This document shows positions 45,591 through 53,804 of a DNA stretch of 64,000 nt, piece after piece. The translations under genes and the position numbers were made by a program. Origin of the DNA: Sinorhizobium sp. B11 (lineage in GTDB: Bacteria; Pseudomonadota; Alphaproteobacteria; Rhizobiales; Rhizobiaceae); the NCBI GenBank assembly GCA_039725955.1, contig CP091034.1, positions 4,460,001-4,524,000 of the forward strand, written 5' to 3'. Position 1 is the first letter of the stretch. Every line of letters starts with the position of its first letter. The notes below the pieces were generated by a model, which did no database searches, was not told where the DNA came from, and saw only the letters and a program-made list of their open reading frames with translations.

Positions 45591-47296
45591 TATTCGATCT
45601 GCTATTGCCGGCCATTATCGGCCTTGTACTGATCCTGGGCATCGGCCTGGTTTTCGCAACACTCTACACTCGATCCAGCCGGGACGAGGCCTATGTTCGC
45701 ACCGGTCTCGGCGGCCAGAAGGTCGTCCTTGATGGCGGCTCGGTCGTCCTTCCGATCTTTCAATCGATAGCGCGCGTCAATCTCAAGACGCTGCGGCTTG
45801 AGGTACGGCGCGGCGAAGGTGACGCACTCATTACCAAGGACCGTATGCGGGTCGATATCGGTGCGGAATTCTACGTGCGCGTCAAACCCGACGCCTCATC
45901 GATCGCGCTCGCTGCGCAGACCCTCGGCAATCGCACCAACGATGCGGAACAGCTTCGGATTTTGATCGAGGCGAAATTCGTGGACGGTCTTCGCTCTGTC
46001 GCCGCCACCATGAACCTCGATGCGCTGCAGGAACAGCGCATGGATTTCGTCAAGGCCGTGCAGGAGGCCGTCGGCGCTGACCTGCAATCGAACGGCCTCG
46101 AGCTCGAATCGGTTTCCCTGACCCGCCTTGACCAGACCGACATCAAGCATTTCAATGCCAACAACTTCTTCGATGCGCAGGGCCTCGCAACGCTGACCCG
46201 CATCACCGAAAGCCGCAAGAAGGAACGCAACGAGATCGTCCGCGATACGGAAGTCGCCATCGCCCAGAAAGATCTCGAAGCGCGCCAGCAGTCACTGGCA
46301 ATCGAGCGCACCAAGCGCGAAGCCGAGCTCAACCAGGAGCGTGACATCGCCAATAAGTCGGCCGCAACGCGCGCAGAAACCGCCCAGCAGGAGCAGGCTG
46401 CCAAGCGCGCGGAAGAAGAGGCCCGCATCACCACCGAGCAGGCGATTGCCGAGCGTGAGGCCCTCGCCAAGCAGGTCCGCGAAAGCGCGAATATCGACGC
46501 ATCCCGCGCCGTGCAGCAGCGCGATACCGAAGCCCGCCGCGACCTGCAGATCGTTTCACAGGAAAGCGCCATTGCCGTCGCCACCAAGAGCCGCGAGGAG
46601 TCCGAAGCCAAGGCTAAAGCGGAACAGGCAAGGGCCCTGGCTATCGCAGCGGAGGAAAAGGTTTCGACCGCAAAAGCCGTCGAAATTGCCGAACGCGAAC
46701 GTCAGATCGCCGTCATCGACGCCCGCAAGAAGGCGGAAACCGAAGCGACGGCCGTGACCGTCGGTGCCGAAGCTGAAAAACAGGCCGCCGTCGACCAGGC
46801 GGACGCCATCAAGACGCTCGCGGTGGCAGAGGCAGACGCCGCAGTCATCAAAGCGAAGGGCGTTCTGGAGACCGGCAAGGCGGCGGCCGAAAGCGAAGCC
46901 CTGCTGAACGAAGCACGCAACCGGTTGAGTGCGGCGATCATCGACTACGAAATCCTGCGCGAGCGTATCCGTATCATCCCGCAGGCGCTGGCTGAGGCGG
47001 TGAAGCCGATCGAGAAGATTTCCGATATCCGTATTTTCGACACCGGCGGCATGCTGGGACGCGGCGGCGACGCCCGAAGCGGAAACATAGGGCTCGGTGA
47101 CGGACTTGCGGGCCAATTGCTGAATTATCAGGCCAACAAGCCCGTCCTCGACCAGCTTCTGAAAGAAGCGGGCTTTGCTGGAGACAACGCGGTTTCTTCG
47201 CTGCTCGGAAACCTCCAACCGAGTTCGGCTGCCCGGCAGGAACCCGCTGACCTCAATGTTGATCTAAAAATCGAGGACCTATATCCGCCGAGATAA
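45587..47296 (+). CDS. yqiK: Flotillin-like protein YqiK
   Basis: 569-residue SPFH/flotillin protein. One N-terminal membrane helix (PAIIGLVLILGIGLVFATLY), SPFH domain to about residue 200 (DRMRVDIGAEFYVRVKP), then a very long Ala/Glu/Lys coiled coil (residues about 215-440, EAE-rich) and a glycine-rich tail. Flotillins assemble rings at the inner membrane and organise ordered domains. Partner genes pspA and yqiJ lie directly upstream, suggesting one membrane-maintenance complex. A terminator follows. Confidence 0.93.
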   Translation: MIFDLLLPAIIGLVLILGIGLVFATLYTRSSRDEAYVRTGLGGQKVVLDGGSVVLPIFQSIARVNLKTLRLEVRRGEGDALITKDRMRVDIGAEFYVRVKPDASSIALAAQTLGNRTNDAEQLRILIEAKFVDGLRSVAATMNLDALQEQRMDFVKAVQEAVGADLQSNGLELESVSLTRLDQTDIKHFNANNFFDAQGLATLTRITESRKKERNEIVRDTEVAIAQKDLEARQQSLAIERTKREAELNQERDIANKSAATRAETAQQEQAAKRAEEEARITTEQAIAEREALAKQVRESANIDASRAVQQRDTEARRDLQIVSQESAIAVATKSREESEAKAKAEQARALAIAAEEKVSTAKAVEIAERERQIAVIDARKKAETEATAVTVGAEAEKQAAVDQADAIKTLAVAEADAAVIKAKGVLETGKAAAESEALLNEARNRLSAAIIDYEILRERIRIIPQALAEAVKPIEKISDIRIFDTGGMLGRGGDARSGNIGLGDGLAGQLLNYQANKPVLDQLLKEAGFAGDNAVSSLLGNLQPSSAARQEPADLNVDLKIEDLYPPR

Positions 47297-47315
47297 ATCT
47301 AATATCCAAAACCCA

Positions 47316-47343
47316 AAAGGGCGGATTACTCCGCCCTTTCTTT
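47316..47343. terminator. Terminator between yqiK and rtcB
   Basis: AAAGGGCGGA / TCCGCCCTTT, perfect 10-bp stem with loop TTAC and T-rich flank (TTTCTTT). It lies 20 bp after yqiK and 29 bp beyond the convergent rtcB stop, and the A-rich 5' side lets it serve both. Confidence 0.9.
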
Positions 47344-47371
47344 GTACAGGCCACATCTGCGCACATCCGGA

Positions 47372-48790
47372 CTACCGGCGCTTCTTCCGCCAAGGCGCGT
47401 TTTTCTGCCAGTCGCCCGCCATGATGTTTCCGTAAGGAATCACCTCGTCGACCACCTCGGCAAGACCGTACTGTTCGATCTGCGCCCGGACATTGGCAGC
47501 CGATTTGTAGGCACCCGGCAATTCGGAAATATCCGCGAAGCCGGAGAAGAAACGCGCGTCGATCCCAGCCGCTTCCTTCGCCAGAATATCGGCGATGTTG
47601 TTCGGGCTGAGCCCGCGGGAGTCGGCACCGTATTCTTCTGCAAGACGCCGCAGATGGGCGCTGCGCGAGAAGTTACGGCCGGCACCGTGCGGTGAGAAGC
47701 CCAAGCCATGCGCGGCATTCGAACCGCGAACGATGAGGATCGGTTCCGCCATGTTGAGCGGAATGATCGTCAGATCCGTTGCATCTGCCGCCCATTTGTC
47801 GAACGCCGGGGTCGCACCTTTCCCGTGATAAAAGAGGCCATCGGACTTCCTGAAAACGAAGTTGTGCTCGTTCCAGAAGCGATCAGCGACCTTGGCAGAG
47901 AGATTTTCCGCCGCCATATCATGGATGACATAATGGTTCTCCTTCGTCCACTGACGCACCGTCTGAAGTGCCGCCCAGTAGAGTTCTGCCTCCTCGGTAT
48001 CGCTGGGAATCCAGGCATTATCGCGCAGCGTTTCCGGCGAGATCTGTTCGCGGAAGCGGTTTGCAACCTTCATCCCACGATCATAGAGACGCGCACCCGG
48101 GGCCCGTGAACCGTGATGGGTCACGAGAGCCGTCTCGCCGGTCGATTTCATCGTTCCGACATAGGCAAAGTGGTTTCCGTCACCCTGCGTCCCGAAGTGT
48201 TCAATTCCCGCGCTGAACGCACCATCCTTCAAATACGGATTCTGCTGAAAAGCAGAAAGCGTGGCTTCAGACGGCTTGATCTGCGCACCGCGTGGACGGC
48301 CACCCGGACCGAAATGCGTCACGGCATGAACGGCATCCAGCAGCGATTTCGGATCGACGCTCGGAAAGATAGAGATCGCCATCGAGCAGCATATATCCGC
48401 AGAGTGCATGCCCGGATGGATTCCTTCCGATGCGACGACACCGCCGACCGGAATGGTTCCAACAGGCCCGGCCGGGCAGGCATCCGGCATGATTGCTGCC
48501 GCACGGATGACGGGCGTGCGGACAAGCTCGCGCATCGTCGCATTCACCTTCTCGACATTGTCTTGCTCGAAAGAGTTTTCAGCGCGGATGTTCGAATAGA
48601 TCTCGATGTCGCCAGACGTGCGCAGCGCGAGCGTCGGCCCCGGCTGGAATGTCCGCGCAGCCGCCATCGCCTCATCCATCGAACCATTTTCGCTCAGAAC
48701 CTTATTGGCAGCATCGAGCGCCGGGCGAAACCACTTGCCCTGCAGCATGCCTGCGTCGATCAGATCCTGTCCGCTTACGACTTTAACCAT
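47372..48790 (-). CDS. rtcB: RNA-splicing ligase RtcB
   Basis: 472-residue 3'-phosphate RNA ligase that uses GTP and Mn2+ to seal 2',3'-cyclic phosphate and 5'-OH RNA ends. Metal and guanylate motifs are intact: HPGMHSADICCSM with the metal Cys, FGTQGDGNHF, LVTHHGSRAPG, and SPHGAGRNFSR, whose His carries GMP. Longer than the E. coli enzyme (408). Start ATG 48790 (MVKVVSGQDLIDAG) is preferred over 48862. Divergent from rtcR; a sigma-54-type promoter lies upstream. No rtcA (RNA cyclase) gene is present here. Confidence 0.93.
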   Translation of the reverse strand: MVKVVSGQDLIDAGMLQGKWFRPALDAANKVLSENGSMDEAMAAARTFQPGPTLALRTSGDIEIYSNIRAENSFEQDNVEKVNATMRELVRTPVIRAAAIMPDACPAGPVGTIPVGGVVASEGIHPGMHSADICCSMAISIFPSVDPKSLLDAVHAVTHFGPGGRPRGAQIKPSEATLSAFQQNPYLKDGAFSAGIEHFGTQGDGNHFAYVGTMKSTGETALVTHHGSRAPGARLYDRGMKVANRFREQISPETLRDNAWIPSDTEEAELYWAALQTVRQWTKENHYVIHDMAAENLSAKVADRFWNEHNFVFRKSDGLFYHGKGATPAFDKWAADATDLTIIPLNMAEPILIVRGSNAAHGLGFSPHGAGRNFSRSAHLRRLAEEYGADSRGLSPNNIADILAKEAAGIDARFFSGFADISELPGAYKSAANVRAQIEQYGLAEVVDEVIPYGNIMAGDWQKNAPWRKKRR

Positions 48791-48870
48791 GGTCTTTTCT
48801 GCTTCTGCAGTCCTTCTATTCGTTCGCTTTTCCACACCACCCAGGCGACGATCTTTTCGCATCAGACTTT

Positions 48871-48886
48871 TGCCAAAGGCGTGTCA
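48871..48886 (-). promoter_or_regulatory. Candidate sigma-54 promoter for rtcB
   Basis: On the minus strand the 16-mer TGACACGCCTTTGGCA matches TGGCACG-N4-TTGCA at all but two defined bases, with correct -24/-12 spacing. It ends about 80 bp upstream of the rtcB ATG. A second, weaker candidate with a perfect TGGCAC lies at 48913-48928. RtcR, encoded next door, is a sigma-54 activator, which makes the call plausible. An overlapping GTCAC-N9-GTGAC inverted repeat is at 48883-48901. Confidence 0.6.
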
Positions 48887-49087
48887 CGCAAATTTTGTGA
48901 CGCCGGATACAATTCAAGTGGTGTGCCAATTGGACGCCCAAAGCACAGAAACAGCAGAAATTTATTTCTATCCAATTGTTTTAAAACGGATAAAAACTTC
49001 GAAAAGAACTTTCAGCCTAGAATTGCGATTTCATTCGAGTTTTCATATCGTATCTTAAAATATAAGCCTTATATAATTGGATAACCC

Positions 49088-50695
49088 ATGAAACGTCGAG
49101 TTGCCATCAGCATCCTTGGGACGACGCTTGATCTCGGCCGCCACGAAGAACGCTGGAACCGATGGCGGCCGAACGTTGGTCTGTGCCGGCAGCCCGGAAT
49201 GTTCATCGATCGCCTTGATCTCATTCACGACAACCATTCGGAATGGCTGGCAAAAGGGATTATTGCGGATATCGAAACCGTCTCACCGGCAACCGAAGTC
49301 CGCCAGAACATCATCAATCTCAAGGATCCCTGGGATTTCTCCGAGGTCTATACGAGCCTACGAGACTTTGCCCGCAACTATAATTTCGATCCGGAGAGCG
49401 AGGACTACCTCGTCAATATCACTACCGGCACGCATGTCGCCCAGATCTGCTGGTTTCTGCTGACTGAGGCGCGGATCATTCCCGGCCGCCTTTTACAGCT
49501 CTCGCCGCCGCGCGGCCGCGAACCGGATCGGGACTTTGCAGGCACGCACGCCATTATCGATCTTGATCTCTCACGATACGATGAAATCGCTAAGCGCTTT
49601 GCCTCGGAAAGGGACGATGCCAGATCCTTCCTGAAATCCGGTATTTCTACGCGCAATGCCGCCTTCAACCGGATGATCGATGAAATCGAACGCGTCGTTA
49701 TCCGCTCGAGCGCACCTGTGCTGCTCACAGGGCCGACAGGCGCCGGTAAATCGCAGCTTGCCAAGCGGATTTACGAACTGAAAAAGGCCCAGCGCAAGGT
49801 AACCGGACCTTTCGTCGAGGTGAACTGTGCAACGTTACGCGGCGACCAGGCCATGTCCACCCTCTTCGGCCACGTCAAAGGCGCCTTTACCGGTGCCGCC
49901 GGCGAACGAGCAGGTCTCCTGAAGTCCGCCGACAAGGGCGTTCTCTTTCTGGACGAGATCGGTGAGTTGGGTGCAGATGAACAGGCCATGTGCCTGCGTG
50001 CCATCGAGGAAAAGCGCTTCCTGCCGGTTGGCGCGGACCGAGAAGTGTCTGCCGACTTCCAGCTCCTCGCCGGCACGAACAGGGATCTGGGCGAAGCCGT
50101 GCAGAAGGGGCAGTTTCGCGAAGATCTCCTTGCGCGATTGAACCTCTGGACATTCGGGCTTCCTGCCCTGCGCGAGCGCCGGGAAGACATAGAGCCCAAC
50201 CTCGAATTCGAGCTGCGGCGTTTTCTAGAATTGGAAGGTCAGAACATCACCTTCAACAAGGAGGCTCGCCAGCGCTACCTTTCCTTCGCAAACAGCCCAG
50301 AGGCTCTCTGGAGCGCCAACTTCCGCGATCTTTCCGCCTCGATCACCCGCATGGCGACGCTCGCCCCACAAGGACGGATCACCGTGGAAGCGGTCGAGGA
50401 CGAAATTCGCCGACTGAAAGCCTCATGGAGGAATTCGGCCCAGAGCCTGTCGAATGACGATATTCTCATCGAGATCCTCGGCCGAGACGCGGTCGCCGGG
50501 CTCGACCTTTTCGATTCGGCCCAGCTTTCAGCCGTCGTCCGCATATGCCGAGAACATGCCAATATCAGCGCCGCAGGCCGAGCCCTGTTCGCAAGCTCAC
50601 GCCTTGAGAAAAAGAGCATTAACGACGCAGATCGCCTGTCGAAATATCTGGCGCGCTTCGGATTGAGATTTGAAGACGTCCGCACGGCGCGCTGA
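49088..50695 (+). CDS. rtcR: RtcR, CARF-domain sigma-54 activator of rtcB
   Basis: 535-residue bacterial enhancer-binding protein. Residues 1-175 are the RtcR N-terminal CARF-type ligand domain (ISILGTTLDLGRHEERWNRW; LVNITTGTHVAQICWFLLTE) thought to sense RNA-end or cyclic nucleotide signals. The AAA+ core has Walker A GPTGAGKSQ near 215, the sigma-54-contact motif GAFTGA near 264 and Walker B LFLDEIGEL. The C-terminal part contains a DNA-binding helix-turn-helix (ISAAGRALFASSRLEKKSIN). Divergent from rtcB across 297 bp. No strong ribosome-binding site is seen before the ATG. Confidence 0.94.
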   Translation: MKRRVAISILGTTLDLGRHEERWNRWRPNVGLCRQPGMFIDRLDLIHDNHSEWLAKGIIADIETVSPATEVRQNIINLKDPWDFSEVYTSLRDFARNYNFDPESEDYLVNITTGTHVAQICWFLLTEARIIPGRLLQLSPPRGREPDRDFAGTHAIIDLDLSRYDEIAKRFASERDDARSFLKSGISTRNAAFNRMIDEIERVVIRSSAPVLLTGPTGAGKSQLAKRIYELKKAQRKVTGPFVEVNCATLRGDQAMSTLFGHVKGAFTGAAGERAGLLKSADKGVLFLDEIGELGADEQAMCLRAIEEKRFLPVGADREVSADFQLLAGTNRDLGEAVQKGQFREDLLARLNLWTFGLPALRERREDIEPNLEFELRRFLELEGQNITFNKEARQRYLSFANSPEALWSANFRDLSASITRMATLAPQGRITVEAVEDEIRRLKASWRNSAQSLSNDDILIEILGRDAVAGLDLFDSAQLSAVVRICREHANISAAGRALFASSRLEKKSINDADRLSKYLARFGLRFEDVRTAR

Positions 50696-50748
50696 ATGCC
50701 GGGACCTTGGGCAGGCTTTCGGTGTGATCGGATCGCCGGATTTTGTAA

Positions 50749-50838
50749 TGGCGGAGAGGGTGGGATTTGAACCCACGATACCCTTGCAGGTATGCCGCAT
50801 TTCGAGTGCGGTGCATTCGACCACTCTGCCACCTCTCC
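50749..50838 (-). tRNA. tRNA-Ser (anticodon CGA)
   Basis: 90-nt class II tRNA. GGAGAGG acceptor pairs with CCTCTCC, discriminator G, genome-encoded CCA. The anticodon arm is CCGCA-CTCGAAA-TGCGG with CGA, which reads UCG. The variable arm is the long serine type (CATACCTGCAAGGGTAT), and the T arm is GTGGGTTCAAATCCCAC. It lies 53 bp past rtcR, antisense to it. The accessory island begins about 170 bp from its 5' side. Confidence 0.95.
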
Positions 50839-51008
50839 GCGGTCTTGGTCGGCGCTTGTTCGGCGCGGGCGTTCTCATAACGAGCAAATGACAGGCTGGG
50901 TGAGTCGCTGATGTGCCGATGACGTGGCCTTTTTTACCAGGAGTGTGGCGTCGTGGTCCTTGAATGGAGGGCAACCAATCGGCATAAGTGTAGATTCGAA
51001 TCATCGTT

Positions 51009-52637
51009 ATGCAGGCTCTCATGAACCTCGTCGTAAATCTGCGCGATATCACGGATGGCAGCGGCGCATTTTCGAGAAAATCGCTCCACGAGCGGTATAC
51101 CGGAAAATTCTATACCCCCGATTTTATCTCCGAATTAGTTGCGATTGATCTCGCAGGCGCTCGCAAAAAAAAGACAACTCGTTCACTGGTGGATCCGTTT
51201 GCAGGTGACGGGCGCCTTGTTGTCAAGTTTTTGAGCAACGCTAATGCATCACTTCGGGGCCAGCACCTCAACATCTCTCTGTGGGACTGCGATGAGTCAG
51301 CGCTGAAGCTGGCGGAGAAAAACGTCAAAGTCGCATTACAAAAACATGGTCTGACGGCCGACATCGACGTGAGAGCGGGCGATAGCTTCCATCTAGCATC
51401 GTCGCATCACGGCACATTCGATCTGTGCATCACCAATCCTCCATGGGAGGCCCTGAAGCCGGATCGCAGAGAACTGAGGCTGCTAAGCTCATCTAAGCAA
51501 GCGCAGGTCATTGAACATTTGAGGCGCTTTGATGCTGACTTGGCCTCTATGTATCCCATGTCTCAACCAAGTAGGAAATTCTCCGGATGGGGAACGAATC
51601 TTTCTCGTGTTGGCACTGAGCTGGCAGTTAAACTAGTTCGGCAAGGGGGGTCCGTCGGCATCATTTGCCCCGCTGCACTGTTTGCAGACCAAAATTCTGA
51701 GAAATTGCGAGAGTGGCTTTGGCAAGATCTCGATATACGGACGATGTCTTTTTTTCCCGCTGAGGCCCGCCTTTTCGATCGTGTAGACCAATCATGCCTT
51801 TATTTTACAGCCAATCGAGGGACACCTAGCAAGGACATCGAACTCTCAATCTTCAACAATGACCTTTCCTTAAAAGAGCGAAGCCACGTCGCTGTTGAAC
51901 GCCTGAAAGCACGTCCCGGGCAAACCATACCATTTGAGCTAGGCCACGGAGCCTTGGCTCTCTTCGAAACCTTCCTGCATCACGAAACTTTCAAGGAGCT
52001 TGAGGGGCATCCCGACGGATTGTGGGCAGGCCGTGAATTAGATGAAACTGGTTATCAAAATTTCTTAGCTCGCAGCGGTGAATATCATTTCATTAAGGGT
52101 CGAATGATCGGCCAATACGCCGTTCACAATCCTCCTAACTCCTATGTATCGACCTCGGGCCCGATAATCCCATCAAGCGCGAATTTCCAGCGCATTGCCT
52201 GGCGTGATGTATCTCGCCCAACGCAAAAGCGACGCGTTCAAGCGACGATCATTCCAGGCGGATGGGTAACCGGCAACTCGCTTCACGTGGCATATTTCAG
52301 AGATGGCGACATCAGCAAGTTAAGACGATTGTTAGCCATTATGAACTCCCTAGTTTTTGAATTACAAGCCAGGGCAGTTCTATCAACGTCTCATGTGTCG
52401 CTTGGTGTCATTCGCCAAGTGCGCGTTCCTGCGCTGAGCGGGCTTTGCTTGATCGACACTCTCTGCGAAAGGCGACTTGCTGGAGACGCTGCCGTTGAAG
52501 ATCTTCTCGAAGTGGCTTGCGCGAAAGCATATGGGTTTGATAGAAGTAACTTTTCAAAAATTCTTGAATTTTTCAAATGGATTCCTGAGAAAAAAAGAGA
52601 ATTTCTGATGTCTAAATCTGCATGGGCAAAAATATAA
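51009..52637 (+). CDS. Type II restriction-modification m6A DNA methyltransferase
   Basis: 542-residue N6-adenine methylase. SAM motif I is VDPFAGDGRLVVKFL near residue 61 and the catalytic motif IV is NPPW near 143. The N-terminal KSLHERYTGKFYTPDFISEL is the usual start of this gamma-like class, and about 250 C-terminal residues would hold the target-recognition region. Codons are visibly more AT-rich than in the genes to the left. The stop is 3 bp from the next gene, a cytosine methylase, so the system likely modifies the two strands of an asymmetric site differently, as known for Alw26I/Eco31I/Esp3I-type systems. Confidence 0.9.
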   Translation: MQALMNLVVNLRDITDGSGAFSRKSLHERYTGKFYTPDFISELVAIDLAGARKKKTTRSLVDPFAGDGRLVVKFLSNANASLRGQHLNISLWDCDESALKLAEKNVKVALQKHGLTADIDVRAGDSFHLASSHHGTFDLCITNPPWEALKPDRRELRLLSSSKQAQVIEHLRRFDADLASMYPMSQPSRKFSGWGTNLSRVGTELAVKLVRQGGSVGIICPAALFADQNSEKLREWLWQDLDIRTMSFFPAEARLFDRVDQSCLYFTANRGTPSKDIELSIFNNDLSLKERSHVAVERLKARPGQTIPFELGHGALALFETFLHHETFKELEGHPDGLWAGRELDETGYQNFLARSGEYHFIKGRMIGQYAVHNPPNSYVSTSGPIIPSSANFQRIAWRDVSRPTQKRRVQATIIPGGWVTGNSLHVAYFRDGDISKLRRLLAIMNSLVFELQARAVLSTSHVSLGVIRQVRVPALSGLCLIDTLCERRLAGDAAVEDLLEVACAKAYGFDRSNFSKILEFFKWIPEKKREFLMSKSAWAKI

Positions 52638-52640
52638 ACT

Positions 52641-53801
52641 ATGATTCCGAACCACTATACACCAGCCCTCAGCTGCCTAGACTTAGACATTGTCCGCGCA
52701 GTGCCACCCGGTGGAAATTGGAAAGATATCCCGGAATCTATCCCTTCCAAACGTCTCCAGCAGATCAGAGAAAGTTTCCGCCGCGGCGAAGGAAGCCGTT
52801 CGACTTATTATGGGAGGATGCAACCAGAATCCCCTTCTCACACTATTTCGACTTACTTCAACAGGCCAGGAAATGGATCATTTGTCCATTATTTACAGGA
52901 CAGGATGATATCTCAGCGGGAAGCTGCGCGGCTCCAGACGTTCCCCGATAGCTTTGAATTCTACGGAAGTAAGAGCGCTGTAAACAAGCAAATTGGCAAC
53001 GCAGTCCCACCGCTTCTCGCATTCCAAATTGCCAAACATTTAGGCGAAAAGGGCGAATTTATCGATTTATTTGCTGGAGCCGGAGGCCTCTCACTCGGTT
53101 TTCACTGGGCGGGCTGGCAACAGGTGGTCGGTAATGACATCGATGCATCAGCGCTGGAAACTTATAAAAAAAACCTTGGCGGTAACACCGTATTAGGAGA
53201 CGTCGAGAGCGACGATGTATTCTCGGAAATAGTCAAATACGCCAAGAACACAGGCCAGAAGCACGACACTAAAAGATTGGTTCTTGGCGGCCCGCCATGT
53301 CAGGGCTTCTCTACGGCCGGCAACAAGAGAAGCATGGAGGACCAGCGGAACCACCTATTTAAGCGCTACGCGGATATTCTAACTCACGTTCAACCTGATG
53401 GATTTCTCTTTGAAAACGTGCAGGGGCTGAAAAGCATGGAAGGCGGTCGTGTGCTCCAGATGGTATTAGCTACTCTGGAACAAGCCGGATATGCGACAAG
53501 CGTTTGGACAGTCAAAGCTGAACAGTTTGGAGTTCCCCAGCGCCGGACAAGGGTGATCATTGCAGGCACCAGGGCCGGGACGCAGCCACTTTTTCCACCA
53601 CCGCCAATCTCGGCTTGGGGGAAATCGGATATGCTTCTTCCTCCGCCGCCTACTGTCGTCGACGCAATTTCTGACTTACCGCCGCTCGAACCCGGAACGG
53701 ATGGAAGCTCGCTCGATTATTTTACCCCTCCAAACTCACCATTCCAACAACTTATGCGAGGGGTTATATCACCCGACGAATACTCTTCAAATGTTAGGTG
53801 A
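52641..53801 (+). CDS. Circularly permuted DNA cytosine-5 methyltransferase
   Basis: 386-residue m5C methylase with motif order rearranged. Normally motifs run I-IV-VI-VIII-target domain-IX-X. Here the protein opens with the part that usually follows the target domain (PPGGNWKDIP, TYFNRPGNGSF, ISQREAARLQTFPDSF, motif X QIGNAVPP near residue 116) and only then reaches motif I FIDLFAGAGGLSLGF near 141, catalytic GGPPCQGFS near 217, ENV near 257 and QRRTRV near 299. The end (DLPPLEPGTDG...) is what normally precedes the target domain. One unbroken frame, 3 bp from both neighbours. Permuted m5C enzymes such as M.BssHII are known. Confidence 0.88.
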   Translation: MIPNHYTPALSCLDLDIVRAVPPGGNWKDIPESIPSKRLQQIRESFRRGEGSRSTYYGRMQPESPSHTISTYFNRPGNGSFVHYLQDRMISQREAARLQTFPDSFEFYGSKSAVNKQIGNAVPPLLAFQIAKHLGEKGEFIDLFAGAGGLSLGFHWAGWQQVVGNDIDASALETYKKNLGGNTVLGDVESDDVFSEIVKYAKNTGQKHDTKRLVLGGPPCQGFSTAGNKRSMEDQRNHLFKRYADILTHVQPDGFLFENVQGLKSMEGGRVLQMVLATLEQAGYATSVWTVKAEQFGVPQRRTRVIIAGTRAGTQPLFPPPPISAWGKSDMLLPPPPTVVDAISDLPPLEPGTDGSSLDYFTPPNSPFQQLMRGVISPDEYSSNVR

Positions 53802-53804
53802 GCA

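Noticed and set aside
45871..47218. Minus-strand frames of 246 and 220 codons opposite yqiK
   Set aside because: Mirrors of the repetitive Ala/Glu coiled-coil codons of yqiK; Ser/Arg/Cys-rich products with no motifs.
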